64,000 nt of DNA from Streptomyces sp. 1222.5. Its GTDB lineage: Bacteria > Actinomycetota > Actinomycetes > Streptomycetales > Streptomycetaceae. The notes under the pieces were generated by a model, which searched no databases, was not told the DNA's origin, and was given only the letters and a program-made list of their open reading frames with translations. Where the stretch lies: assembly GCF_900105245.1 (NCBI RefSeq), contig NZ_FNSZ01000001.1, forward strand, positions 4,154,001 to 4,218,000, given 5' to 3'. This document shows, in pieces, positions 8,748-19,991 of this stretch (positions are counted from its first letter, which is position 1; every line of letters starts with the position of its first letter). The translations under genes were made by a program, and so were the position numbers.

Positions 8748-9350
8748 TCACTTGGCCGGCGGGGGCGTCTTCTTCGGGGTGGTCGGGGTGCTCTTGCGCG
8801 GCGCCGGGGCCTTCTTCGCCACGGGCTTCCTCTCCGCGGCGACACCGGCCGGCGCCTCGGCCGGCTTCGGCTCGTCCTTGACGTCGACCGGCTCGGGCTT
8901 GCCCTCGACGGCGATGGCCAGGTCCTCGATCTCCTCGGCGGCCTCGCCGCGCCAGGTCTTCACGGTCGCCTCGCCGTGCTCGGCCACCTTCTCGTAGGCC
9001 TCACGGGCCTTGACGGCGTACTCGGCGGCGACGCCGACCCCGCGCAGGGCGAGGTCCTGGGCGGTCTCACCGAGCTTCTTCAGGTCGACGTCGATGGTGC
9101 CCAGCAGCTCGTTGACCCTGGTCTGCAGGGTCTCCTGCGCCTCCTTGGCCCGGGCGGCCGCCTTCTCCTGCACGGCCTTCGGGTCGGTGTTGCGGACGGC
9201 CTCGATGCGGGCCGGGGCCTCGGCGCGCAGCTGCTCGACCAGGCCGGGCACCTTCTTGGCCTGCTGGAGCGCCAGGTCGGCGGTGCCGGCGGCGAAGTAG
9301 AGCGGCTTCGGGTCGCTGAGGGTCTTGCGCAGGTCGTCACTGATCGCCAT
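8748..9350 (-). CDS. Heparin-binding hemagglutinin-like (HBHA) protein
   Basis: 200 residues. An almost wholly alpha-helical, coiled-coil N-terminal region (about 1-145) is followed by a Lys/Pro/Ala-rich tail with KKAPAPRK and PKKTPPPAK repeats. This is the layout of mycobacterial HBHA, a surface adhesin whose lysine-rich tail binds sulfated glycans. In a streptomycete an adhesin role is not established. Association with cell surface or lipid inclusions is possible. There is no signal peptide, as for HBHA itself. Confidence 0.82.
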   Translation of the reverse strand: MAISDDLRKTLSDPKPLYFAAGTADLALQQAKKVPGLVEQLRAEAPARIEAVRNTDPKAVQEKAAARAKEAQETLQTRVNELLGTIDVDLKKLGETAQDLALRGVGVAAEYAVKAREAYEKVAEHGEATVKTWRGEAAEEIEDLAIAVEGKPEPVDVKDEPKPAEAPAGVAAERKPVAKKAPAPRKSTPTTPKKTPPPAK

Positions 9351-9424
9351 GGTGAGGGTCCTCCCGGATTCGCGTTCGGCTGAGGTTGGTGTGGTCCGCG
9401 GTGGGAGCCGGTGCCCTGGTCCGG

Positions 9425-9910
9425 TTACCCGGCCGTCCGCCGCGGGCCCGCATCGTCTGCGCCGGCCGTGCGGGTGCCGCGCACGGCGGTGTCGCCGGTG
9501 TCCTGGTCCGTGACCCCCGCGCCGTCCTCGTCGTCCTCGACCACCGCGGGCTCAGCGATCCCGAATCCGTTCTCCTTGCGGAAGGACTCGTAGATCTGGA
9601 GCAGCACCTGCTTCTGCCGCTCGTTGAGCGAGGGATCGGCGAGGATGACGGCGCGCGTCTCCACCTCGTCCCGGTCCCTCTCCGCGTCGAGGATCCCGGC
9701 GCGGACGTACAGCGTCTCGGCGGAGATGCGCAGGGCCTTGGCGACCTGCTGGAGCACCTCCGCGCTGGGCTTGCGCAGCCCGCGCTCGATCTGGCTCAGG
9801 TACGGATTGGACACCCCGGCGGCATCGGCGAGCTGCCGCAGCGACAGCTGTGCGTTGCGCCGCTGCTCGCGCAGGTAGTCACCGAGATTGCCGACGTTGA
9901 GCGATGCCAT
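9425..9910 (-). CDS. XRE-family helix-turn-helix regulator
   Basis: 161 residues. Residues about 7-62 form a Cro/C1-type helix-turn-helix (LREQRRNAQLSLRQLADAAG, then NPYLSQIERGLRKPS). The middle is helical with NERQKQVLLQIYESF, and the tail is acidic and disordered. The ATG at 9910 has AAGGTGGAGG immediately before it. An in-frame start at 9994 would read through the promoter palindrome and is unlikely. The gene is divergent from the UvrA-like gene, with a perfect palindrome between them, so self-regulation is likely. Confidence 0.85.
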   Translation of the reverse strand: MASLNVGNLGDYLREQRRNAQLSLRQLADAAGVSNPYLSQIERGLRKPSAEVLQQVAKALRISAETLYVRAGILDAERDRDEVETRAVILADPSLNERQKQVLLQIYESFRKENGFGIAEPAVVEDDEDGAGVTDQDTGDTAVRGTRTAGADDAGPRRTAG

Positions 9911-9939
9911 GCCTCCACCTTGCCCCAACGTCGCTAACA

Positions 9940-9961
9940 ATTGCAAGCACCCGCTTGCAAT
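9940..9961. promoter_or_regulatory. Perfect 9-bp inverted repeat, candidate operator of the XRE regulator
   Basis: ATTGCAAGC-accc-GCTTGCAAT lies 30 bp upstream of the XRE start and 110 bp upstream of the UvrA-like gene. Its AT-richer composition stands out against the local GC. Position and symmetry fit an operator bound by a dimeric helix-turn-helix protein. Confidence 0.6.
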
Positions 9962-10070
9962 AGTGCGCCCCGCGTGTCGCACACCGGCGTCCATCGGTCA
10001 GGAATCGAGAAGCCGGGACGGGCGGGCTGCGGCTAGCGTGTCGGCGGCGGCCCCGACGGACGGAGACACG

Positions 10071-12470
<2,400 letters not shown>

Positions 12471-12495
12471 TCCACCGCGACGGCCCGTCCCCGGC

Positions 12496-12981
12496 TCAGC
12501 GGCGCACGGCCGCCAGCCACTCCTCCAGCGCGGTGAAGTCCGCCTCCGTCAGGCCGTAGCGGTGGTCGATCCGGTGGAGGAGTGCCGGGCCGGGGTGGTG
12601 GACGGCGGCCCAGGCGCGGTCGGCCTCGGTGATCTCGTCGTCCACCCAGATGAAGGGGCGGCCCGCCGCCCAGGCGACCAGCGGCCGGGTCTTCCAGTGC
12701 AGCAGGCCGGGCGGCTCGTCCTCGTCCGGCCACCGCACGACCGGCAGCGCGGGCAGGCCCAGCCAGGGCGCGAGGCCGGAGTTGGCGTCGTCCATCCAGG
12801 TAGTGGCCCACACCAGTTCGCAGCCCAGCGCGAGGAGCCGGGGTCCGAGGGCCGGGTCGACGCGGGTGAGCAGCGGGTACTCGGGGCCGGCCATCCGCGG
12901 CCCCGGGTACGCCGGGTACGGGCGGTCCGCCGCCCCGAAGGGGATGAGCGGACCGTCGACGTCGAGGAAGAGCAGGGTCAC
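12496..12981 (-). CDS. HAD-superfamily hydrolase-like protein
   Basis: 161 residues. It begins with the HAD motif I signature FLDVDGPL (nucleophile Asp and general acid Asp). ATTWMDDAN supplies the motif II Thr region and WVDDEIT the motif IV acidic pair. This is a small capless HAD phosphatase of unknown substrate. The GTG start at 12981 has CATCCT six nt upstream, compatible with a leaderless message. It converges on the UvrA-like gene and lies downstream of the HelD gene. Confidence 0.75.
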   Translation of the reverse strand: MTLLFLDVDGPLIPFGAADRPYPAYPGPRMAGPEYPLLTRVDPALGPRLLALGCELVWATTWMDDANSGLAPWLGLPALPVVRWPDEDEPPGLLHWKTRPLVAWAAGRPFIWVDDEITEADRAWAAVHHPGPALLHRIDHRYGLTEADFTALEEWLAAVRR

Positions 12982-13026
12982 GGTCCAAGGATGGACCCCC
13001 GGTGTCCCGACCCGCCCCGCCAGGGC

Positions 13027-15057
13027 TCAGAACGGCAGGGGCCGGGCGTGCACCACGTCCAGCCGGGAGACCGCCCGGGTCAGCACGACGTACAGCCGGT
13101 GGGCGCCGCGCTCCTCCGCCTCGGCGACGGCGGCCGGTTCCACCGCGACGACGTGGTCGTACTCCAGTCCCTTGACCAGGCTCGCCGGTACGAGGGTCAC
13201 ACGGGCGCCGAGGGTCCCGGGGCCCGCCGCCGCGATCCCGGCGGCGGCGAGCGCCTCCCGTACGCCGGCCAGGTCCGCGTCCGCCGCGACGACCCCGACC
13301 GAGCCCTCTCGGGCGAGCGCCTCCCGTACGGCGGTCACGGTCGTGCCGGGGACGTCGTCGGTCGGGCGGACGGTCAGCTCGCCGTCGGCCCGCAGGGACC
13401 GGGCGGCGGGGACGGCCACGTCGAGCCGGCCGAGCAGCCGGTTGGCCAGCTCGACGACCGCGGCGGGCACCCGGAACCCGGTGGTGAGCGGCACCACGGC
13501 GGCGTCCGGCCGGCCGAGGTGGCGCATCTGCGCGGACCAGTCGCGGGCGGCCCACGGGGTGGTGCCCTGGGCGAGGTCGCCGAGGACGGTGAGCGAGCCG
13601 AAGACGGCCCGGCGGGCGATCGCCCGGCACTCCATGGGCGAGAGGTCCTGCGCCTCGTCGACGACGAGGTGGCCGTAGCCCTCGGGGTGTTCGGCGAGTC
13701 CGGACAGCTCGTCGAGGAGGACGAGGTCGGCGGCCGACCAGCGGGCGGACTTCCAGGAGCGCGGCGGGCGCGGCCACAGCAGCGCCGCCCGCTCGTCCGG
13801 GTCCAGCAGCCCGTCGGCGGCGCGGGCCAGCACCGCGCCGTCGGTGAGGAGGGCGGTGAGGACCTCTTCGGGGCGGACGCGGGGCCAGACGGCGTCGAGG
13901 TGGGCGGTGAGCGGCCGGGACCGCTCGATCCGCCGGACCCAGGAGGCGGGCAGCACGCCGGAGCGACGCTCGGCCTGCTCCCGCAGCCGCCGGACCAGCC
14001 GGGTGCGGACCCGCTCCCGGCCGACGGAGTACGGCGGCTCCTCGGCCCGTACCTGCTCGACCACGGCGGCCAGTTCGGCGGCGGGCACCCGCCAGCGGTG
14101 CGAGCCGTCCGGAACGGCGAGGTCGGTGACCCCCTCCACGCTCACGTGCGCGTAGAGCGCCCGGCGCAGCACCTCGGCCATACGGGGATCGTGCTTGACG
14201 GTGGCCGTGGCGACGGGGTCGGTGCCGGTGAGGGGGTGGCGGGCGATCTCCTCCAGGAGGGTGGACTGGCGTACGCCCGTCTCGCCGAGGGCGGGCAGCA
14301 CCTCCGCGATGTAGCCGAGGAAGGTGCGGTTCGGGCCGAGGATGAGCAGGCCGGAGCGCTGGAGCCGCTTGGGGTGGGTGTAGAGCAGGTAGGCGGCGCG
14401 ATGCAGCCCGACGGCGGTCTTGCCGGTGCCGGGGGCGCCCTGCACGCACACGGAGTCGGCGAGGACGGCCCGTACGAGGTCGTCCTGTTCGGGCTGGATG
14501 GTGGCGGCGATGTCCCGCATGGGACCGACGCGGGGCCGCGCGATCTCGCGGGCGACGATGTCGCCGGCCCGCGACTCGCCCCGGTACAGGCGCTCGTCCT
14601 CCAGCCCGGTGAGGTCGGCGGAGTCGCCCCGGCTGCCGGGCGCCCAGCCGAACCGGCGCCGGATGGCGACGCCCTGCGGATCGCGGGCGCTCGCCTGGTA
14701 GAAGGCGCGGGACACGGGGGCCCGCCAGTCCACCACCAGGGGCGGGGCGGCCGGGTCCTCGGTGATCCGGAGCCGGCCGACGTGGTAGCTCTGCCCGCCG
14801 TGCCCGGGGGCGTCGTCGGCGAAGTCCAGGCGGCCGAAGAACAGCGGGCCGGGCGGCAGTGCGCGCATCTGCGCGGCGCGGCTGCGCAGGCGGTACCCGA
14901 GGACTTCGGCGTCGGCGCCGGAGGCGGAGACGTCCTCGCCCACGACGACCTGCTCGGCCGCGCCCTCGACCATCGCGGCGAGGGCGGCCCGGCAGGTGTC
15001 GTGGTAGGCGCGCTCGGCATGGAGGGTGTCGGCGAGGGCGGGGTGGAGTGACGTCAT
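13027..15057 (-). CDS. HelD-type superfamily 1 ATPase (RNA polymerase-associated helicase-like protein)
   Basis: 676 residues. An N-terminal coiled-coil segment (HAERAYHDTCRAAL) is followed by the HelD-specific domain around LYRGE and VDWRAPVSRAFY. The SF1 ATPase carries Walker A QGAPGTGKTAVGLHR near residue 210 and Walker B VVDEAQDLSPME near 460. The C-terminal helicase half ends with LYVVLTRAVSRLDVVH. HelD proteins displace stalled RNA polymerase from DNA, and actinobacterial relatives (HelR) give rifampicin tolerance. The classical rifamycin-associated element is not seen upstream. A TetR gene precedes it on the same strand with an operator-like palindrome between them. Confidence 0.88.
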   Translation of the reverse strand: MTSLHPALADTLHAERAYHDTCRAALAAMVEGAAEQVVVGEDVSASGADAEVLGYRLRSRAAQMRALPPGPLFFGRLDFADDAPGHGGQSYHVGRLRITEDPAAPPLVVDWRAPVSRAFYQASARDPQGVAIRRRFGWAPGSRGDSADLTGLEDERLYRGESRAGDIVAREIARPRVGPMRDIAATIQPEQDDLVRAVLADSVCVQGAPGTGKTAVGLHRAAYLLYTHPKRLQRSGLLILGPNRTFLGYIAEVLPALGETGVRQSTLLEEIARHPLTGTDPVATATVKHDPRMAEVLRRALYAHVSVEGVTDLAVPDGSHRWRVPAAELAAVVEQVRAEEPPYSVGRERVRTRLVRRLREQAERRSGVLPASWVRRIERSRPLTAHLDAVWPRVRPEEVLTALLTDGAVLARAADGLLDPDERAALLWPRPPRSWKSARWSAADLVLLDELSGLAEHPEGYGHLVVDEAQDLSPMECRAIARRAVFGSLTVLGDLAQGTTPWAARDWSAQMRHLGRPDAAVVPLTTGFRVPAAVVELANRLLGRLDVAVPAARSLRADGELTVRPTDDVPGTTVTAVREALAREGSVGVVAADADLAGVREALAAAGIAAAGPGTLGARVTLVPASLVKGLEYDHVVAVEPAAVAEAEERGAHRLYVVLTRAVSRLDVVHARPLPF

Positions 15058-15063
15058 GGCGCC

Positions 15064-15101
15064 AGCGTACGGGAAAAATGTAACTGAGTTAAGTTTTTAA
15101 C
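15064..15101 (-). promoter_or_regulatory. Probable leaderless promoter of the HelD gene with palindromic operator over the -35
   Basis: Read on the minus strand, a TACGCT -10 hexamer ends 6 nt before the HelD ATG. A TTAACT hexamer lies 17 nt further upstream. The perfect inverted repeat GTTAA-gttt-TTAAC (15088-15101) covers that -35. It is very AT-rich for this genome. The adjacent TetR protein is the obvious candidate binder. Confidence 0.55.
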
Positions 15102-15116
15102 CTGGTCTCATAACGC

Positions 15117-15740
15117 TCACCCGGCGGGGGACCGCCCGGACAGCCCCGGCAGCCCTGCCGCCAGCCGCCCGAAGGCCCGTTCGGCGGCCCGCACCGCCTC
15201 CGGCGCCACCCGCTCGACGCTCTCCCCCGCCGCGATCCGCCGCCAGTTGTCCTGCGCGAGGATCCGCTGGACGGCGATGATCTGCCCGGCCGCCAGCCGG
15301 GCGTCCAGCCCGCCGCCCAGGGCCGCGGCGAGCGCCGCCTCCGACCGCTCCTGATGTCCGTGGGCCCGCGCCACCAGGGACGGGGTGCCGTACAGCAGCG
15401 TGTGGAAGGCGAGCACCTGGGGATGGTCGTTCAGCCCCGTGACCGGGTCGCGCCGCTCCAGCCCGGCGAGGAAGTTCCGGCGCAGCGCCTCCACCGGATC
15501 GGCCGACCCGGCGACCACCCGCGCCGCCTCCGTCTCGTGGTCCGCGATCCGGTGCAGGACCAGGTCCTCCTTGGCCGGGAAGTACCGGAAGAGGGTCGGC
15601 TTGGAGATCCCGGCCGCGGCGGCGACCTCCGCGACCGACACCGCGTCGAAGCCCCGCTCCAGGAACAGCCGTACGGCGGTGTCCGACACGTCCTGGTACA
15701 TCCGCTGCTTCTTGCGCTCGCGCAGGCCCATCTCTTCCAT
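15117..15740 (-). CDS. TetR/AcrR-family transcriptional regulator
   Basis: 207 residues. Residues about 10-55 are the TetR helix-turn-helix (FLERGFDAVSVAEVAAAAG, then KPTLFRYFPAKEDL). The remainder is the helical ligand-binding domain. A TAGGCT hexamer sits 7 nt before the ATG at 15740 and no Shine-Dalgarno sequence is visible, so it is probably translated from a leaderless message. The HelD gene follows 59 nt downstream on the same strand, with a palindrome in the gap. Control of HelD, perhaps in response to an RNA-polymerase-directed compound, is an inference. Confidence 0.88.
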   Translation of the reverse strand: MEEMGLRERKKQRMYQDVSDTAVRLFLERGFDAVSVAEVAAAAGISKPTLFRYFPAKEDLVLHRIADHETEAARVVAGSADPVEALRRNFLAGLERRDPVTGLNDHPQVLAFHTLLYGTPSLVARAHGHQERSEAALAAALGGGLDARLAAGQIIAVQRILAQDNWRRIAAGESVERVAPEAVRAAERAFGRLAAGLPGLSGRSPAG

Positions 15741-15750
15741 GAGGGGGAGC

Positions 15751-17982
15751 CTACGCAGCGCCGCCCGGACCGGTCGGCCAGGCCAGGCCGGGGGTGAGCG
15801 GGGGGCCGCCGCGCGGGCGCGCCGACAGGCCCAGCGAGGCCGTGGCCGCGGCGAGGGTCATGGCGTACGAGTCCAGCGCCCGGCGGACGTTGGGGGCGTC
15901 CAGGCTCGTGCCGGTGACCAGACGGTCGAGGTCGACGTAGGCGGAGCGGACGATCTCGATCCAGCGGTAGACCCGCCAGTCCTCCTGCCAGCCCTCGGTG
16001 AACCGCACGGCGAGCCCGGCGTCCCAGCGGCGGAACATGCGGTCGCGGATCTCCGGCCGGGTCGGGGTGAGGTGCATGTGCCGGACCAGTTCGTACAGCG
16101 GGTCCCCGACCAGGGCCATCTCCCAGTCGATGAGGATGAGCGCGGGGCGGTCCTCGCGGCGCACCAGGTTCCAGGGGTTCAGATCGCCGTGCAGCAGGGC
16201 GCTGTCGCGCTCGGTGACACGGTGCCGGGCGAGGATCTCACGCAGCCGGGGGGCGTCGGGCAGCCCGAGGAGGCGGGCCACCTGCTGGGACTTCCGGGGG
16301 AGCCCGGCGACCAGCGCCACGAGCTGGTCGCTGAGCCAGTCGTAGAAGCGGGGCCGGCCGGCGAGCGGGTCGATCGGGGCGCAGTCGACCGCGGTCAGCG
16401 CGGCGAGCTGGTCGACCAGGCAGTCGGCCTCGTGCGGGCGCAGCCCGTGCACCGGGTGCTCCGGGCTCCGGCCGAGGTCGTCGGCGCCCTCGTAGGTGTG
16501 GACGGCGAAGCGGTCCCCGCCGTAGCGGTGCTCGGGGTCCGTGGCGTGGCTCGTGCCCAGCGCCAGCACCCGGGGCGCGGCCACGGGCACCCCGGAGCGG
16601 GCGATGGCGCCGAGCACGGCGTGCTCGCTGAGGAAGCTGCGTTCGCGCCGCAGCACGACGCCCGCCTCCCGGCGGACGACCACGGGGAAGCCGGTACCGG
16701 GCACCCTGAGCACCGTGTTGAGGTGCGCGGCGCCCTTGAAGACCCGGTCGGCGGGGGCCGCGCCCTCCAGGAACAGCGCGTCGGCGACCGCGGAGTGCGG
16801 GAAGCCGGGGTGCTCCGGGACGCGCCGGTCCGGCGTCCAGCCGATGCCCCGGACGCGCGGCCGCGCGCCACCGGCGGACGCGCCGCGGCGGAACAGCACC
16901 CGCTCGATCTCGCCCTCCCGCGGCACCCGGCCGAGCCTCAGCGGTTCGGCGGCGGCCTGCAGCGCGCCGTGCACGACGGCCGTGGCCTCCTCCAGCCGCC
17001 GCGGGCCGAAGGAGTCCTCCAGCGACCGCGCGGCCCGCACGACGTCGGCGTACAGCGACTGGGCCCGCTCGAAGGCGACGTAGTGGGGCAGGTCCCGGGA
17101 AAGGCCGGCCACCGCGGCGGGCCGCACCCGGTGCACGGCCCCCGCCCAGGCGTCGACGGCCTCCTGCCACTGGTGGTCCGGGTAGCGCATCCGCACCAGG
17201 TGCACGGCGAGGTCGTGCAACGGGTCGCCGAAGCCCGCCAGTTCCCAGTCCAGGCAGTGCAGCGGCGGGTCACCCGCGGACGGCAGCACCAGATTGCCGC
17301 GGTGCAGGTCGCCGTGGAGCAGGCCGTAGGGCCGCCGGGTCAGCGCCGGCACCCGGTCGGCGAACCGGAGCAGGGCGTCCTCGGGCACACCGAGGGCGAC
17401 GAACAGCCCGCCGTACCGGCGCCAGTTGGGCCGCCGGATCTGGCGGTCGGCGAGCTGGGCCAGGGTGCGCAGGAACCCCTGGGAGTCGGTGTGGTTGCGG
17501 GGCCGGTCGGCCGGCAGCGGCGGCAGGGCCGGACCGCGCACCTGGACGATCGCGGCGAACAGCTCCGCGAGGTCCGTCAGCAGCGGCCCCGACACCGGTT
17601 TGCCCGGGCCGCAGACGTCCGCGAGGACGTCTCCGGCCACATAGCTGTGGACGGCGTACCCCTCCCCCGCGGCCAGGCACCGCGGGACGGGCAGCACACC
17701 GCGCAGGGCGTGCAGGATCTCCGGCTCGCTCGGCCAGGTGCGCACGACCACGGGCACCACGTCCGGCCGCGGCACCCGGACGGTCACCGGTGTGCCGGGG
17801 GCCAGGCCCAGCAGTCCGGCGAGGGGGTCGGTGAGCGGCAGGACGTGGTTGCGGTGGTGGAAGCCGTCCTTCGCCGGCCCGGCCGCGACCGCACGGGCCA
17901 CGAAGGCCCGGACGACGGCGTCCCGGCGAACTCTGCCGGCGTGCCCCCCGGCCGCAGCACGGGGGACAGGCGGTGCGCCCAC
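15751..17982 (-). CDS. Tandem APH-like phosphotransferase (two kinase domains in one chain)
   Basis: About 743 residues with two complete aminoglycoside-phosphotransferase/choline-kinase-like catalytic units. Domain 1 has the Brenner motif LLHGDLHRGN near residue 221 and the metal-binding LDWELAGFGDPLHDLA. Domain 2 has LLHGDLNPWN near 596 and IDWEMALVGDPLYELV. Each is preceded by an N-lobe; the second contains RVPGTGFPVVVRR. The family phosphorylates small-molecule hydroxyls, but the substrate is unknown. The GTG at 17982 has GGAG 7 nt upstream. A GTG at 18123 is the in-frame alternative. It follows the HAD gene on the same strand across a 221-nt gap. Confidence 0.8.
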   Translation of the reverse strand: MGAPPVPRAAAGGHAGRVRRDAVVRAFVARAVAAGPAKDGFHHRNHVLPLTDPLAGLLGLAPGTPVTVRVPRPDVVPVVVRTWPSEPEILHALRGVLPVPRCLAAGEGYAVHSYVAGDVLADVCGPGKPVSGPLLTDLAELFAAIVQVRGPALPPLPADRPRNHTDSQGFLRTLAQLADRQIRRPNWRRYGGLFVALGVPEDALLRFADRVPALTRRPYGLLHGDLHRGNLVLPSAGDPPLHCLDWELAGFGDPLHDLAVHLVRMRYPDHQWQEAVDAWAGAVHRVRPAAVAGLSRDLPHYVAFERAQSLYADVVRAARSLEDSFGPRRLEEATAVVHGALQAAAEPLRLGRVPREGEIERVLFRRGASAGGARPRVRGIGWTPDRRVPEHPGFPHSAVADALFLEGAAPADRVFKGAAHLNTVLRVPGTGFPVVVRREAGVVLRRERSFLSEHAVLGAIARSGVPVAAPRVLALGTSHATDPEHRYGGDRFAVHTYEGADDLGRSPEHPVHGLRPHEADCLVDQLAALTAVDCAPIDPLAGRPRFYDWLSDQLVALVAGLPRKSQQVARLLGLPDAPRLREILARHRVTERDSALLHGDLNPWNLVRREDRPALILIDWEMALVGDPLYELVRHMHLTPTRPEIRDRMFRRWDAGLAVRFTEGWQEDWRVYRWIEIVRSAYVDLDRLVTGTSLDAPNVRRALDSYAMTLAAATASLGLSARPRGGPPLTPGLAWPTGPGGAA

Positions 17983-18203
17983 GGGCCGCTCCGGGTAGAT
18001 CGCGCCGAAAAGGAAGGGGCGGAACAGCGTCGGCGGACACGGCCGGGAGAACGCTGTTCCCAGGTGGTGGCCGTCACGGCTCCCGGCCCAGTCGAGCAGC
18101 CCGACGGGTGGTCCGCCACTCACCGTGCCGGGCCGACGGCCGAGGACCGGCTCGTTGCCCTTCCCCACGCACACGTCCGGGCGGTGGCCCGGATTGGCGC
18201 ATG

Positions 18204-18953
18204 CTAGCGCACGGCGTGCCCGCTCCGGAGCAGATGCAGCAACGGTTCGAGCGACCGTACGACATGCTCGGCGCCCGCCGTCCGCAGGCGTTTCTCCTTG
18301 TCCTCGCCGCCCGCGTAGCCGAGGAACGGCACACCGGCCTCGCGGGCCGCGTCCAGGTCGGAGACGGAGTCGCCGATCATCAGCGCGTCCGCCGGGGCGG
18401 CGCCCGTCGCGCTCAGGGCGCGGTTGAGGCAGTGCGGATGCGGCTTGAGATGCTGGAGCGCCTGCGTGCGGCCGTACAGGTGAGGCGTGAAGCAGCCGGT
18501 GAGGCCGCGGCTCTCGAGGTAGGTGCGGGCCGCCCGGGGCGAGTTGTCGGTGGTGACGGCGAGCCGGGCGCCGACGGCGGTCCAGGTGCGGATCAGCGGG
18601 TCGGCGTACGCGGTCGGCAGCGCGGAGCCTGCGGCCCGCTCCTCCTCCTGGGTGAGCCGCTCCTCCAGGGCGGCGACGAGATCGCTGCCCGGGTGCCGGC
18701 GGCCTACGGCGCGCAGCACCACCTGCGGGTCCAGCGTCTCCCGCTCGGTGTCCGTGAGCAGGCCGTGCAGGCCCTGCCGCGCCAGCCATTCCACCAGGTC
18801 CGCGGCCACCCGTTCGGCCTTGTGCCCGGCGAAGAGGCGGCAGATGGGCCCGTCGAAGTCCCACAGCACGACCCGGGCGGATGTGATCAGTTCCCGTAGC
18901 TTCCCGATCTCATTCGCACCAGACGTGGCATCAGAAGTCGCATCAGAAGTCAC
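18204..18953 (-). CDS. HAD-family phosphatase (phosphoglycolate phosphatase-like)
   Basis: 249 residues. HAD motif I is LWDFDGPICRLF, motif II is in VTTDNSP, motif III includes the KPHP lysine, and motif IV is MIGDSVSDLDAAREAG. A helical cap lies between motifs I and II. It resembles Gph/pyrophosphatase-type HADs; the substrate is unknown. The GTG start overlaps the stop codon of the upstream GntR gene (TAGTG), so the two are translationally coupled. The N-terminus contains a short DATSDATS repeat. Confidence 0.85.
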   Translation of the reverse strand: MTSDATSDATSGANEIGKLRELITSARVVLWDFDGPICRLFAGHKAERVAADLVEWLARQGLHGLLTDTERETLDPQVVLRAVGRRHPGSDLVAALEERLTQEEERAAGSALPTAYADPLIRTWTAVGARLAVTTDNSPRAARTYLESRGLTGCFTPHLYGRTQALQHLKPHPHCLNRALSATGAAPADALMIGDSVSDLDAAREAGVPFLGYAGGEDKEKRLRTAGAEHVVRSLEPLLHLLRSGHAVR

Positions 18954-19825
18954 TAGGAGAGTGTCAGGTCCGTGGTGATGGTTTCCCAGAGGGCGTCGAA
19001 CCACTTCTGCGATTGCTCCACGAACGCCGCGTCCCGCTGCCCCGACCGCTGCTCGAAGGAGAACAGGAGGGATTCGGAGCCGAGGGTGTCGTACATCTCC
19101 AGCATCCCGCTCTCGGTGGGCTCCGCGCGGCGCGTGACCATGTAGTACGCGTAGAGCGCCTCCACCCCGTTGAGCAGGTACAGCTTCGCCGGCGGGGTGA
19201 ACGGCAGCGCGCGGAAGGTGACGTGGACGTCGATGTCGTGGGTGCCGCGCAGGGCCTGGAGGTTGTACTGGAGCACCTGCCCCTGGGCGTTGCGCATCGC
19301 CAGCCAGCGCCGGTGGACGGCGTCGTCGTCGCGGCCGGCGTCGACCGAGACCGGGAAGGCGAGGTCGATGTGCCGGGACGGGAGCAGGACGCGGGCGTCG
19401 ATCCGCTCGGGACGGATGCGGCCCTCGTGAATCAGGCGCAGCGGCTCCCCGAGGGCCGGGATCAGGCTCTGCGCGGTGAGGCAGACCGCGTCGATGCGCA
19501 CGTGCGGCGCCTCGAAGGCCGCCGTCAGCCGGGGGGCGAGGGCCACCATGGTCGGCTGGGGCTCCTCGCGGGCCGGCGGCGGCTCGGCGACCCTCGGCGG
19601 GCTGCCCTTGCTGACGTTGCTGAGCAGCCCGGCCAGTTGCAGTGTCCGCAGGGCCTGGCGCACGGCACCACGCTCCACCCCGAACTCCTCGGCGAGTTCG
19701 GCCTGCGTGGGCAGCCGCTCGCCCGACCGGAGGACACCGCTGCGGATGCGTTCGCGCAGGGTGTCGGCGATCTCCTGGGGCGTGAGCCTTCTGTTGCCGT
19801 TCACTGCCACGTTCTCCTGGGTCAC
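18953..19825 (-). CDS. GntR-type winged-helix regulator, copy 1
   Basis: About 290 residues. Residues about 12-75 are the GntR winged helix (IADTLRERIRSGVLRSGERL, PTQAELAEEFGVERGAVRQAL). The C-terminal about 200 residues form a domain shared almost throughout with the paralogue at 20175-21083 (LPSRHIDLAFP, RALPFTPP.KLYLLNG, QKWFDALWETI). The GTG at 19825 is chosen because a TAGCGT hexamer sits 6 nt before it, exactly as in the paralogue. A GTG at 19804 with AGGAG upstream is a real alternative. The next gene, a HAD phosphatase, is coupled to it. Confidence 0.82.
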   Translation of the reverse strand: MTQENVAVNGNRRLTPQEIADTLRERIRSGVLRSGERLPTQAELAEEFGVERGAVRQALRTLQLAGLLSNVSKGSPPRVAEPPPAREEPQPTMVALAPRLTAAFEAPHVRIDAVCLTAQSLIPALGEPLRLIHEGRIRPERIDARVLLPSRHIDLAFPVSVDAGRDDDAVHRRWLAMRNAQGQVLQYNLQALRGTHDIDVHVTFRALPFTPPAKLYLLNGVEALYAYYMVTRRAEPTESGMLEMYDTLGSESLLFSFEQRSGQRDAAFVEQSQKWFDALWETITTDLTLS

Positions 19826-19831
19826 GACCAA

Positions 19832-19940
19832 ACGCTACAACTTTGATCCATCTAAGGGGAGTTGCCGGAAAGTTGTTTATACACACGGACCAAGTGGGGA
19901 CAACTTAAGTGAAGTTGGTTGCCAACTTTTCCAAGTTGGC
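19832..19940. promoter_or_regulatory. Cluster of six AAGTTG-type half-sites between GntR copy 1 and a small membrane gene
   Basis: Half-sites: ACAACTTT 19837-19844, AAAGTTGT 19869-19876, ACAACTT 19900-19906, AAGTTGG 19912-19918, CCAACTT 19922-19928 and AAGTTGGC 19933-19940. The central pair is the perfect palindrome AAGTTGG-ttg-CCAACTT. The leftmost site touches the TAGCGT -10-like hexamer of GntR copy 1 (19832-19837, minus strand). The arrangement suggests cooperative binding and autoregulation, with possible control of the divergent 62-aa gene. Confidence 0.6.
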
Positions 19941-19991
19941 GGAGCTTTTGCTTCCCGTACGTCCCACCGGCAGCCCGAAGGGGGAATCACC

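Noticed and set aside
17983..18864. Long N-terminal extension of the tandem kinase frame (to 1037 codons)
   Set aside because: The first 240 or so codons overlap the HAD gene in another frame and are Arg/Gly/Pro-rich; the kinase N-lobe begins after 17982.
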